A stretch of 23,814 bases of DNA from CAZCAC01 sp964496575 (GCA_964496575.1 CAZCAC010000133.1:1-23814), one strand, 5' to 3'; counted from the stretch's first letter, positions 7,106 through 15,403 are shown. Made by a program: numbers and translations. The notes: a model not told the origin generated them from the letters alone.

Positions 7106-8764
7106 ATGACTCTGACCTTGCTTCCCCTCCTCGCCGCCGCCGCCACGACGGGCGGTTCGGTGCTCGATATCGACGAAGGTTCGCTTCCGGCCACCAATCC
7201 CGCCGCCTGGGATCGAGTCGGCGAAGCGGTGGCGGTCGACGGCGGACTGGCCGTGGTGGGCGCGCGCTGGGACGACACTCAGGGTGCCGACGCCGGCGCG
7301 GCCTACATCTTCGAGCGCAGTGCCGGCAGCTGGACCCAGATCGCCAAGATCTACGCGAGCGACGCCAACGCCGTGGACCAGTTCGGCAGCTCGGTGGCGA
7401 TCAGCGGCACTACGGCCGTCGTGGGCACGCCGACCGCCGACGACCTGACCCCGAACGAAGGGGCCGCCTACGTGTACGTGTTCAACGGCACCTTCTGGCA
7501 GCAGCAGGCCAAGCTCCTGGCGTCCGACGGTGGTGAAGAGGATCGCTTCGGCTTCGCGGTGGCCATCGACGGGGATCTGATCGCGGTCGGGGCCATGGCG
7601 GACGACGACCAGGGCGACTACTCCGGCTCGGCGTACATCTTCACGCGCAGCGGGACCGTCTGGTTGCAGCAAGCGAAGCTCCTGGCCAGCAACGGGTCCG
7701 CCCACTCCTACTTCGGCACCAGCATCGCCGTCGATCAGGACACCGTCCTGGTCGGAGCGCCAGGAACTCCCTACTCGGCCGGCGGAGGGTACGTCTACGT
7801 CGACGGCGGGGGGACGTGGGCACAACAGGGCTACCTGGTCGATCCGGGGATGTCCTGGTACGAGGACTTCGGACACGCCGTGGCCCTCGAAGGTGATACC
7901 GCGGTGATCGGCTCACCTTTTGCCACCGACAACGGTCTCGATTCCGGTTCGGTTTCCATCTTCGATCGAGTGGGGACGAACTGGAGTCACACACAGCGGC
8001 TGCTCGCCGGCGAGCAGTTTGGTGAGCTGGGCAGCTCGGTCGCGCTGGAGGGAAGCGTCCTGGCCGCCGGTGCTCCGGGCGACCACCAGCTGGGAGCGGA
8101 CCCTCTCGGTGCCGTGTACCTGTTCTCGCTCGACGGCGGGGCCTGGGGACAGGCCGGTACGATCCAGCCCGTCGATCTCGAACCGTGGGACGACTTTGGT
8201 GCCGCGGTCGCGCTCGAAGGCGGCTCCCTCATCGTCGGCATCCCCGGCAGCGACGAGGCGGCGGTCAACGCCGGCGGCGCCCACGCGTATGCGCTCGTCC
8301 CGGGTCCGAAGCTCTACTGCTTCGGCGACGGGGTGAGCTCTCCCTGCCCTTGTGGCAACCTGGGCGGCGAAGGTGAGGGCTGCGCCAACTCGACGGCCGT
8401 CGGGGCGACCCTCGACTACTTCGGCGTGCCGGGAATCGCCTCCGATGATCTGACCTTCGACGCGACCGGCCTGGTGCCGGGGCAAGCAGCCCTCCTGTTC
8501 GCGGGCCTCAACGCGGTCAACGGCGGCGTGGGCATCTTCTTCGGCGACGGCCTGCGCTGCGCGGGCGGCGCGATCATCCGCCTGGGCGTCAAGGCTCCCG
8601 ACGGTACCGGCGCGGCGCACTGGGGGCCCGATCTCATCTCCAAGCTCGGCGTGAACCCGGCCGACGTCCGCCGCTTCCAGGCCTGGTATCGGGACCCGGT
8701 CGGAAGTCCGTGCGGCAACGACTTCAACCTCTCGAACGGCGTCGAGGTCTACTTCATCCCCTGA
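7106..8764 (+). CDS. Secreted FG-GAP repeat beta-propeller protein with six-cysteine C-terminal module
   Basis: A 552-residue protein built of seven FG-GAP repeats beginning near residues 36, 91, 146, 202, 253, 307 and 362. Each reads roughly DxFGxxVAxxGDxxxVGAP followed by a G-x-A-Y-I-F strand, which predicts a seven-bladed integrin-like propeller. Residues 404-552 are the shared module (YCFGDG, CPCGN, GLRCAGG, RRFQAWYRDP, SPCGNDFNLSNGVEV). The start at 7106 follows GGAAGAAG. The N-terminus MTLTLLPLLAAAATTGG is hydrophobic but lacks the usual basic residues, so the signal peptide is unusual; the preceding gene ends only 19 bp away, leaving little room for a longer N-terminus. Such propellers usually mediate binding or surface adhesion. 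The ligand is unknown. The gene converges on the metalloprotease gene with a 12-bp gap. Confidence 0.9.
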   Translation: MTLTLLPLLAAAATTGGSVLDIDEGSLPATNPAAWDRVGEAVAVDGGLAVVGARWDDTQGADAGAAYIFERSAGSWTQIAKIYASDANAVDQFGSSVAISGTTAVVGTPTADDLTPNEGAAYVYVFNGTFWQQQAKLLASDGGEEDRFGFAVAIDGDLIAVGAMADDDQGDYSGSAYIFTRSGTVWLQQAKLLASNGSAHSYFGTSIAVDQDTVLVGAPGTPYSAGGGYVYVDGGGTWAQQGYLVDPGMSWYEDFGHAVALEGDTAVIGSPFATDNGLDSGSVSIFDRVGTNWSHTQRLLAGEQFGELGSSVALEGSVLAAGAPGDHQLGADPLGAVYLFSLDGGAWGQAGTIQPVDLEPWDDFGAAVALEGGSLIVGIPGSDEAAVNAGGAHAYALVPGPKLYCFGDGVSSPCPCGNLGGEGEGCANSTAVGATLDYFGVPGIASDDLTFDATGLVPGQAALLFAGLNAVNGGVGIFFGDGLRCAGGAIIRLGVKAPDGTGAAHWGPDLISKLGVNPADVRRFQAWYRDPVGSPCGNDFNLSNGVEVYFIP

Positions 8765-8880
8765 ACCGCGGTACCTCTACGGCGTGAACGTCACCTCCAC
8801 GCCGTGCGAGAGGTTGAAGTCGTTCCCGCACGGGCTGCCGCCGGGATCGCGGTACCAGAGCTGGAACCTCCGCACGTCGC
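8665..8880. repeat. Long imperfect inverted repeat at convergent gene ends
   Basis: The last roughly 95 bases of the FG-GAP gene (+) and of the metalloprotease gene (-) encode the same peptide motif (RRFQ-WYRDP-GSPCGNDFNLS-GVEV). They therefore form two near-complementary arms separated by about 20 bp. The arms include a perfect 18-nt match, AACGACTTCAACCTCTCG, at 8717-8734 (+) and 8807-8824 (-). Read-through RNA from either side could fold into a long hairpin. Confidence 0.8.
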
Positions 8881-11842
8881 CGCTGGACCAGCCACCCGTT
8901 CCCGCCAGCGCCGGACCCCACTGAGCGGTCCCCGCGCCGTCCGCCATGCGGACGCCCAGCCGGATGATCGACCCACCCGCGCAGCGCAGGCCGTCGCCGA
9001 AGTGCGACCCGAGGCCGCCATTGACCGCGTTGAGCCCCACGAACATGAGCCCGGGCTGGCTCGGCAGCATCCCCTCGGCCTGGAAGGCGAGATCGTCGCC
9101 GACCACGCTGGTCGAACCCGTGCCGGTGATCGACGCACCGCTCCCCGTCGAGTTCGCGCAGCCGGTGGTGGAGCTGCCCGGATTGCTGCACGGGCACGCC
9201 GTGCCGCTGCCGTCACCGAAGCAGTAGGACGTGCCCACCTCGCCTCCGACGGGAGCCAGGGAGCGCAGCTCGACGTCGTCGATCGTCCAGCCGCCGAAAG
9301 TCGTCATCGCGTCACTCTCCAGCGAGAACTCCACCACCACCGCCGGGTTGCCGTCCGCGACCTCGGAGATGTCCAGGGTGGCCAGGCGCCAGTAGTTGTC
9401 GAAGTGGGGGAGCAGCTCGTGGTTCGTCCAGATCTCGACGCCGTTCACCGTGACCCGAGCCTTGTCGCTCGAGCTCGCATCGACCCGCAACCAGCGCCTG
9501 AAGCGCAGCTGGGTGTAGGTGGAGTCGCTGCAGTCGATCGCCGGAGAGCGCAACCAGTTGTGTTGCTGGTTCTGATACGCGCCGTTGTAGGCGCCTTCCC
9601 CGAGATCGTTGCCCCAGGCTCGATCGCCGCTGAACGCCGAGGAGGGATCACCGGCCAGGCCGGCCGGGCTGCCGTGCTGGAAGTCGTCGTGGGAGTTCGG
9701 TGTGTCTCCGAAGGTGCCGTGGGTCCAGCCCGCATCGTCGGGGCTCTCGAAGTCGTCGAAGTAGATGTTCTCGACGAGTCCGACTACGAAGTAGATCGCG
9801 TCGTTCGCACCACCTTCGGGGAAGTCCAGGGTGTTGCCGAGGTTGTCGGCCGCAGAGAGGTAGTAGTAGATCTCGGCCACCGAGCTCTGGCCGGGAATAC
9901 CCGCCTCGAAGACGTCGTTGCCCATCGGCACCATCGCGATCGACGTCCAGTCTCCATCTCCGATCCGGTACCACAGGTCCGCCGAGTTGATCACCGGGCT
10001 CACCTGCGGGATGATCGTCGCTTCGACCACGTAGGGGCCCGTCTCGTCGGCCGTGTTGTCGAGGATGGTCACGTCATCGTAGAGGATCGCCGGCTTCTCC
10101 AGGCCGGGGAAACCCTGGTCCCGGAAGCCGCCGTCGATGTCGTCGTAGTTCGGACTCCCGTTGTCGAGGTTGCCGTCGTCGTCATCGAGGGTCAGCCACT
10201 GGAGCTCGATCACCGACTTGATCTGCTCCTGGTCGTAGCCGTTCATCCACGCCGAGAAGAGCCCGTTGGCGACGGCGTCACCGGCCGCGTTGCCGAGGGT
10301 GGTGTTCAGCCGGGCACGGACCTTCCAGGCGGCGCCCATCCAGACCTCACCCTCCTTGTGCACCTCTCCACCGTGGCAGTTGGGCGTGGCGTCGCCGCAG
10401 AACATCGTGTTGTTGTTGCCGTCGCGCACGTTCGTCCCTGGCCCGAGGAAGTCCTCGCCCACGATGGGGGTGTCGTAGAGGTACATGCAGAAGACGTCCG
10501 CATTCCCCTCACCCATGCCGTCCCAGCCGTTGTAGGTGTAGTACAGCTCGTTCAGCCAGTGCCCCATCTCGTGGGCGATGACCGTCGAGAAGCCGGTGTT
10601 GGGACAGCTCCCGCCCGAGGCGAAGAAGTTGACCGAGAAGTAGTCGAAGTACGCGTTGCAGGTGGAGTTGTGGTTGACCTTCGCGTAGGCCTGGAAGTCC
10701 GCCGTGTCGTCGGTCGGATCCAGGAAGCGAATCCAGTCCCGCAAGAGGCCGATGCCGATGAAGACGTTGGCCTGGGAGGTGACCGCCTCGGTGGGGGTGC
10801 CGTTCAGCAAGATCTGGTTACCGGTTCCGCTCAGCTGACCGACGAAGACCTCCTCGGGACCGGCGATGTTGTCGACGTGCGCCCACAGGCCGACGAACTC
10901 GGCGGTGACCTGCTCCGGGCCGCTTATGCCGGGGAAGTTGAACGCACCGGTAGCGTCGGTGTAGACCGTGTCGGTCACCGTCTTGACCCGCATGTCCTTG
11001 ACGGGCATGAGGACGGGAGGATTGGAAGCCGTGTCGGGAAGCGTTCCCGGCGTCGTGTTGGTGCTCACCGTCCCGTTCACGTCGTACTCGTGCACGGTGG
11101 GGAAGGACTGGATCGCGCCGCCCTGCTGGGCGTCGATCCACAGCCGGAGCCCCTCGGGCATGAAGTCGGGCTCATGCCAGGTGGCGTCGACCTCCCAGAC
11201 CAGTCGGCCGACCTTCTCGTCGACGACGAGCTCCCAGCCGATTCCCAACCGGGCCTCGCCGACCTCGGTCGCGGGCAGCCCCGTCTCGGTCTCGAACGCC
11301 GCGGCGGCCAGCTCTCGCGCCTGGTCGGCCGACAACCCCGGTAGAGTGTGCAGCCCCCCTACTCCGGGGATCGCCGTGCTCTGCAGCGACAGGACTCCGC
11401 CGGCCAGGTCGAAGAGCACGTTGACCCGACCGCCGAGCACGGGCACGCCCCCTACTTCCTGGGTGAAGCTGACGGTCATCTTGTCGGTGGTCCCGATGAG
11501 GCCCAGCGGCAGGAACTTCACCCGTTCGTCGACCAGCGTCTGCAACTCGATCCCGGTCATCCCCGCGGTCGCGCCGATCGCCCGGCGGGCGAGGAAGAAG
11601 AAGTCCTCATCACCTCGTGGGACCCACTCGGACGAAAACGTGCCGCCGCCGAGGAAGTTGGCCCGACCGGTGAAGCGATCGATGTCGACGTGCCAGCCGC
11701 CGCCGTGCCGTGAGCTCCAGAGCTCAAACGACTCGGTGGTTCGCTGGTGAGCTTCGGGTATCCGTGCGACCGACTCCTGGGACAGAGCGGGAGTGGTGGA
11801 GATCGGGACCAGGAGAAGGAGAAGAGATCCGGTGGTCTTCAT
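8777..11842 (-). CDS. Secreted M4/M36-like zinc metalloprotease with six-cysteine C-terminal module
   Basis: A 1021-residue exported peptidase. The ATG at 11842 is preferred over one at 11932 because it begins a signal peptide (MKTTGSLLLLLVPISTTPALS). Its ribosome site is weak. Residues about 85-160 look like an FTP propeptide (fungalysin/thermolysin type: KMTVSFTQEVGGVPVLGGRV), followed by a PepSY-like region (about 170-250). Residues 280-340 resemble a small beta domain of the carboxypeptidase-regulatory kind. The gluzincin active site is HEMGH (424-428), with Glu445 in GMGEGNADVF as the probable third zinc ligand. Residues 585-690 and 690-865 are predicted beta-sandwiches; the second (ENIYFDDFESPDDAGW...GGWTIDDVELR) is a MAM/jelly-roll-like fold common on secreted peptidases. 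Residues 873-1021 are the shared six-cysteine module. It probably degrades extracellular protein after removal of the propeptide. No partner gene is adjacent on its strand. Confidence 0.9.
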   Translation of the reverse strand: MKTTGSLLLLLVPISTTPALSQESVARIPEAHQRTTESFELWSSRHGGGWHVDIDRFTGRANFLGGGTFSSEWVPRGDEDFFFLARRAIGATAGMTGIELQTLVDERVKFLPLGLIGTTDKMTVSFTQEVGGVPVLGGRVNVLFDLAGGVLSLQSTAIPGVGGLHTLPGLSADQARELAAAAFETETGLPATEVGEARLGIGWELVVDEKVGRLVWEVDATWHEPDFMPEGLRLWIDAQQGGAIQSFPTVHEYDVNGTVSTNTTPGTLPDTASNPPVLMPVKDMRVKTVTDTVYTDATGAFNFPGISGPEQVTAEFVGLWAHVDNIAGPEEVFVGQLSGTGNQILLNGTPTEAVTSQANVFIGIGLLRDWIRFLDPTDDTADFQAYAKVNHNSTCNAYFDYFSVNFFASGGSCPNTGFSTVIAHEMGHWLNELYYTYNGWDGMGEGNADVFCMYLYDTPIVGEDFLGPGTNVRDGNNNTMFCGDATPNCHGGEVHKEGEVWMGAAWKVRARLNTTLGNAAGDAVANGLFSAWMNGYDQEQIKSVIELQWLTLDDDDGNLDNGSPNYDDIDGGFRDQGFPGLEKPAILYDDVTILDNTADETGPYVVEATIIPQVSPVINSADLWYRIGDGDWTSIAMVPMGNDVFEAGIPGQSSVAEIYYYLSAADNLGNTLDFPEGGANDAIYFVVGLVENIYFDDFESPDDAGWTHGTFGDTPNSHDDFQHGSPAGLAGDPSSAFSGDRAWGNDLGEGAYNGAYQNQQHNWLRSPAIDCSDSTYTQLRFRRWLRVDASSSDKARVTVNGVEIWTNHELLPHFDNYWRLATLDISEVADGNPAVVVEFSLESDAMTTFGGWTIDDVELRSLAPVGGEVGTSYCFGDGSGTACPCSNPGSSTTGCANSTGSGASITGTGSTSVVGDDLAFQAEGMLPSQPGLMFVGLNAVNGGLGSHFGDGLRCAGGSIIRLGVRMADGAGTAQWGPALAGTGGWSSGDVRRFQLWYRDPGGSPCGNDFNLSHGVEVTFTP

Positions 11843-11901
11843 GGCGCCGGGGAGGACTGAGCATCGAGTCGCGGACTCGCGCGGCGAGTGGGATTGATCG
11901 G

Positions 11902-11936
11902 GGCTCCGGACTCCGCCCGGAGCCGGCACCATTTTA
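11902..11936 (-). promoter_or_regulatory. Probable -10 and 5' hairpin in the 11843-12157 divergent region
   Basis: This marks the readable part of the 315-bp region between the metalloprotease (-) and SET (+) genes. On the minus strand TAAAAT (11931-11936) is a good -10 about 90 bp before the protease ATG, though no clear -35 is seen. Just downstream, GGCTCCGG (11902-11909) and CCGGAGCC (11917-11924) form a perfect 8-bp stem with a 7-base loop at the expected RNA 5' end. I found no convincing promoter for the SET gene in the rest of the region. Confidence 0.4.
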
Positions 11937-12157
11937 CTCCTTCTTCCACTTACATGGGGGCGCGAGGTGATTCATGAGGGTGTTCGGGTTCGCCCGGACC
12001 CTCGGAGACCCCCTCGAGGTGCGTCCCGCGTCTGCGACCGCGCCGAACAATGTCCGGGCGCACCCTTTCATCCCCGGTTCGCTCCTGAGATGCTTCCGGA
12101 CTTCCCTTCCGTCACGGAAACAGTCCTGACCCTCCCCTACCCCGCCCACGGCAACCG

Positions 12158-12529
12158 ATGACCGCGAGCTCCCTCACCGCCACCACCGAAGCTCCCCAGC
12201 CGGAATCCGCCAATCCCAAGGTCGAGATCGGGCCCAGTGCCATCCACGGCCTGGGGCTCTTCGCCGCCCAGCCGATTCGCAAGGGCGAGGTGATCGGCCT
12301 CTACGAAGGGCATCCGGCCACCGAGGACGGCGACCACGTCCTCTGGATCTTCGACGAGAACACCGGCGAGGAGTACGGGATCGAGGGGCTCACCGAGACG
12401 CGCTACGTGAATCACTCACGCCGCCCGAACGCCTACTTCGACGGGGAGACGCTGGAGGCGACGCGGGGGATCCAGGCGGGCGAGGAGATCACCCACGACT
12501 ACGGGGAAGCCTGGTCCGAGGACGACTGA
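12158..12529 (+). CDS. Small SET-domain protein (putative lysine methyltransferase)
   Basis: A 123-residue protein that is almost entirely a minimal SET domain. The signature elements are in the expected order: GPSAIHGLGLFAAQPIRKGEVIGLYEG (about 26-52), the RYVNHSRRPNA motif (about 87-97) that forms the SAM pocket, and IQAGEEITHDYGEAW (about 106-120) with the catalytic-site tyrosine. These enzymes move methyl groups from S-adenosylmethionine to lysine side chains. Bacterial stand-alone versions of this size have mostly unknown targets. Pre-SET and post-SET zinc regions are absent. There is no signal peptide, so it should be cytoplasmic, unlike its exported neighbours. No Shine-Dalgarno is visible before the ATG. 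It is followed after 95 bp by the first sulfatase, which has its own promoter, so a shared role is not implied. Confidence 0.88.
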   Translation: MTASSLTATTEAPQPESANPKVEIGPSAIHGLGLFAAQPIRKGEVIGLYEGHPATEDGDHVLWIFDENTGEEYGIEGLTETRYVNHSRRPNAYFDGETLEATRGIQAGEEITHDYGEAWSEDD

Positions 12530-12563
12530 GCGATTTCGAACGCGGCCGAGGGAGGAGGTCGGG

Positions 12564-12592
12564 TTGCCGATTCCCCGGATGCGGGCTAGGTT
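12564..12592 (+). promoter_or_regulatory. Predicted promoter of sulfatase 1
   Basis: TTGCCG (12564-12569), a 17-bp spacer and TAGGTT (12587-12592) resemble a housekeeping promoter, with the expected start about 26 bp before the ATG. The segment aligns with the promoter of the second sulfatase (14013-14041), which strengthens the call. Confidence 0.55.
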
Positions 12593-12624
12593 TGTTGTGT
12601 CGACCCTTCTGCTCGCACCGTTTC

Positions 12625-13953
12625 ATGCCGCTCTCGAGGCCCATTATCGCCCTGCTGGTGGCCGCAGCCCCCGTTGCGGCTCAGGAGAACGTACTGCTCC
12701 TGATCGGTGACGACCTGGGCGTCGAGCGGGTCGCCGCCTACGGCGAGCATCGCGACGCCGGGCATACGCCCAACATCGACCGGCTGGCCGAGCGCGGGAT
12801 CCTCTTCCGCAACGCCTGGGCGACTCCCTTCTGCTCCCCGACGAGGGCGACGATGCTGACCGGGCGTCAGCCCTTCCGCACCGGGGTCGGGGCGGTGATC
12901 CAGCCGACGCACGAATACGAACTGCCCCTGAACGAGATCACGCTACCCGAGCTCCTGCACGACGGGACCGGTGGGGCGTACCACTGTGCGGCGATCGGCA
13001 AGTGGCACCTGTCCGGCGGCACCACCGCCGCCGTGCACCCGCTCGTCTCCGGTTTCGACGTGCACGCCGGATCGCTGCACAACGTCGGCGACTACTTCCT
13101 GTTCCCGAAGAGCGTCAATGGCACGCCCGGCACGTCGACCACTTACGCGACGACCGATACCACCGACGACGCCGTTCGCGCCGTCCAGACGCTGCCCGAG
13201 CCGTGGTTCCTCTGGGTCGCCTTCAATGCGCCTCACAAACCGCACCACGCACCGCCAGCACACCTCCACACCTATTCCCTCTCCGGGGAACCCGACGACA
13301 CGCCGGTCGTCCACGTCAAGGCGATGATCGAGGGAGTGGACACCGAGATCGGCAGGCTTCTTGCGAGCATCGATCCGGAGGTCCGCCAACGCACCACGGT
13401 GATGTTCGTCGGCGACAACGGGACCTACGGACCGGCGACCGACGGCCCCTACGGCAAGGGAAAGGCGAAAGGCACTTGCTTCGAGGGCGGGGTCAACGTC
13501 CCGCTGATCATCGACGGTCCCCACGTCGCCATTCCAGGTAGTGAGAGCACCGCGCTGGTGCACACCGTCGACATCTACTCGACCGTGGCGGAGATCGCGG
13601 GAGTCGATCCTGCGAGCGTGCTGCCGGCGGGGCACGCGCTCGATTCGAGGAGCCTGTTCCCCTACATGCAGGACCCGACGCTCCCCTCACTGCGGAACGA
13701 GGTCTACACCGAGCGCTTCACTCCCAATGGCTTCGACGTTCCTGCCTTTCGCGAACAGGCGGTGCGGAACGATCGCTACAAGGTGATCCGGCGAGAGCTC
13801 TCCAATGGGCCGGGCAATCCTCCGACGATCACCGAGATCTTCTTCGACCTCGAGGTCGATCCGCTGGAGAACCGCAACCTGTTGCTGGGGACGCCGAGTC
13901 CAGAGGAGCGGGAGGTTTTCTTGCGGCTGAGAGCGAGATTGCTGGCGCCTTGA
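12625..13953 (+). CDS. Secreted sulfatase, Cys-type (S1 family), copy 1
   Basis: A 442-residue type I sulfatase that should remove sulfate esters from an external substrate, probably a polysaccharide. The ATG at 12625 starts a signal peptide (MPLSRPIIALLVAAAPVAAQ). Calcium-site aspartates D29-D30 lie in LLIGDDLG. Cys70 in FCSPTRATMLTGR (C-x-P-x-R) is the residue converted to formylglycine. K126 and H128 in GKWHL, D264-N265 in VGDNGT and K282 in KGTCFEGG complete the usual active-site set. The C-terminal tail ends in FDLEVDPLENRNLL, typical of the family. Maturation needs a formylglycine-generating enzyme, not present in this window. The leader has no Shine-Dalgarno. The next gene is a close paralogue 130 bp downstream. 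Substrate specificity cannot be read from the sequence. Confidence 0.94.
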   Translation: MPLSRPIIALLVAAAPVAAQENVLLLIGDDLGVERVAAYGEHRDAGHTPNIDRLAERGILFRNAWATPFCSPTRATMLTGRQPFRTGVGAVIQPTHEYELPLNEITLPELLHDGTGGAYHCAAIGKWHLSGGTTAAVHPLVSGFDVHAGSLHNVGDYFLFPKSVNGTPGTSTTYATTDTTDDAVRAVQTLPEPWFLWVAFNAPHKPHHAPPAHLHTYSLSGEPDDTPVVHVKAMIEGVDTEIGRLLASIDPEVRQRTTVMFVGDNGTYGPATDGPYGKGKAKGTCFEGGVNVPLIIDGPHVAIPGSESTALVHTVDIYSTVAEIAGVDPASVLPAGHALDSRSLFPYMQDPTLPSLRNEVYTERFTPNGFDVPAFREQAVRNDRYKVIRRELSNGPGNPPTITEIFFDLEVDPLENRNLLLGTPSPEEREVFLRLRARLLAP

Positions 13954-14012
13954 AGAGGATCACGATTCGAGGGATCCGGAGCGATTGGTCGGCCGGCGCG
14001 CCGGAAGGGGTG

Positions 14013-14061
14013 TTGCCCGATTCTTTGATGTGGGTTAGCTTCGGATCCGGGGGATCCCCGG
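14013..14061 (+). promoter_or_regulatory. Predicted promoter and 5' hairpin of sulfatase 2
   Basis: TTGCCC (14013-14018), a 17-bp spacer and TAGCTT (14036-14041) match the layout of the first sulfatase promoter. A perfect 12-bp palindrome CCGGCGCGCCGG (13993-14004) lies 8 bp upstream of the -35. At the predicted RNA start, CCGGGG-GAT-CCCCGG (14047-14061) forms a tight 6-bp stem ahead of the ribosome site GGTGGAG. Confidence 0.55.
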
Positions 14062-14083
14062 CGCCTCCGGTGGAGTCGAGACC

Positions 14084-15403
14084 ATGTGCTTCCTGAGACT
14101 CTCGCTATTACTCGTCCTGGCCGTTCCCGGTGCGGCTCAGGGAAACGTCCTGCTCCTGATCGGCGACGATCTGGGTGTGGAGAGAGTTGCTGCCTACGAG
14201 GAGCATCGCGATCCCGGTCGCACCCCGAACATCGACCGGCTGGCCGAGCGCGGGATCCTCTTCCGCAACGCCTGGTCGACGCCGTACTGCTCGCCGACGC
14301 GGGCGACGATGATGACCGGCCGGCTGCCCTTTCGCACCGGCATCGGGGCGGTGCTTCCGCCGGTGGGGACCATCGCGCTGCCCCTGAGCGAGGTCACCCT
14401 GGCCGAGCTCCTGAAGGACGGGACCGGGGGTGCGTATCGCTGCGCCGCGATCGGTAAGTGGCACCTCGCGGGCGGGCAGACCGGACCCGAGCTCCACCCG
14501 CTGCTCTCCGGCTTCGACATGCACGCGGGGTCGCTGTTCAACTTCGACGACTACGACCAGTGGCCGAAGAGCATCAACGGCACCCTCACCACCTCGACCG
14601 TCTACGCGACGACCGATACGACCAATGACGCGATCCGGGCGATCGAGGTGCTGCCGGAGCCGTGGTTTCTCTGGGTCGCCTACAACTCGGCGCACACGCC
14701 ACTTCACGCGCCGCCCGATCACCTGCACTCCTACGACCTCAGCGGCGAGCCCGACGACACGCCGGTCGTTCACTCCAAGGCGATGATCGAGGCGATGGAC
14801 ACCGAGATCGGGAGGCTGCTGGCGAGTGTTCCGCCCGAGGTGCGGGCGCGCACCACGGTCTTCTTCATCGGCGACAACGGAACGCACGGGCCCAACGCGG
14901 ATGGCCCGTTCCGGCGCGACCAGGCCAAGGGCACCTGCTTCGAGGGCGGCATCAACGTCCCGCTGATCGTCGACGGTCCCGACGTTGCCGTACCGGGGAG
15001 CGAGAGCGCCGCGCTGGTGCACACCGTCGACATCTACTCGACGGTGGCGGAGCTCGCCGGCGTCGATCCCCTGAGCGTCCTCCCGCCGGGCCGCGAGCTC
15101 GACTCGCAGAGTCTGATTCCCTACCTGCACGATCCTGGCCGGCCGTCGTTGCGACAGGTCGTCTTCACCGAGCAGTTCAAGCCCAACGGACCGGGCTTTC
15201 CCCACTTCCACGAGCGAGCGGTGCGCAACGAGCGCTACAAGGTGATCCGGCTGGAAGAGACCGCATTTCCGCCTACGCTCGAGGAGCACTTCTACGATCT
15301 CGAGGCCGATCCGACGGAGCAGCGCAACCTTCTGCAGGGGACGCTGAGTCCGGCAGAGCGGGAGGTCTACCTGCGGTTGAAGGCGCGATTGCTGGCACCG
15401 TAG
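14084..15403 (+). CDS. Secreted sulfatase, Cys-type (S1 family), copy 2
   Basis: A 439-residue paralogue of the preceding gene, alignable along its whole length with only small gaps, so the pair arose by tandem duplication. The signal peptide is MCFLRLSLLLVLAVPGAAQ. The active-site set is intact: D28-D29 in IGDDLG, Cys69 in YCSPTRATMMTGR (formylglycine site), GKWHL near 124-128, D264-N265 in IGDNGT, and the lysine of AKGTCFEGG. Differences cluster in probable substrate loops, for example EYELPLNEI against TIALPLSEV, and NAPHKPHHAP against NSAHTPLHAP, and near the C-terminus. This suggests a shift in substrate position or linkage rather than simple redundancy. Unlike copy 1 it has a good ribosome site (GGTGGAG, 8 bases before the ATG). 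The specific sulfated substrate is unknown. Confidence 0.94.
   Translation: MCFLRLSLLLVLAVPGAAQGNVLLLIGDDLGVERVAAYEEHRDPGRTPNIDRLAERGILFRNAWSTPYCSPTRATMMTGRLPFRTGIGAVLPPVGTIALPLSEVTLAELLKDGTGGAYRCAAIGKWHLAGGQTGPELHPLLSGFDMHAGSLFNFDDYDQWPKSINGTLTTSTVYATTDTTNDAIRAIEVLPEPWFLWVAYNSAHTPLHAPPDHLHSYDLSGEPDDTPVVHSKAMIEAMDTEIGRLLASVPPEVRARTTVFFIGDNGTHGPNADGPFRRDQAKGTCFEGGINVPLIVDGPDVAVPGSESAALVHTVDIYSTVAELAGVDPLSVLPPGRELDSQSLIPYLHDPGRPSLRQVVFTEQFKPNGPGFPHFHERAVRNERYKVIRLEETAFPPTLEEHFYDLEADPTEQRNLLQGTLSPAEREVYLRLKARLLAP

Noticed and set aside
5437..7278. 613-codon minus-strand frame across the remnant and the 5938 gene
   Set aside because: It is antisense to a gene with a signal peptide, a ribosome site and the conserved module. 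Its composition is typical of a shadow frame.
8779..8805. Perfect 8-bp stem ACGGCGTG...CACGCCGT considered as a terminator
   Set aside because: It has no T-tract on either strand and lies inside the last codons of the protease gene. It is part of the larger inverted repeat reported instead.
8804..11344. 846-codon + strand frame antisense to the metalloprotease
   Set aside because: It has no recognisable domain. The minus strand has HEMGH, a signal peptide and the shared module.
12592..12624. TTG start 33 bases upstream of the sulfatase 1 ATG
   Set aside because: It overlaps the predicted -10 box and would put CRPFCSHRF ahead of the signal peptide. The ATG at 12625 starts directly at the signal peptide.
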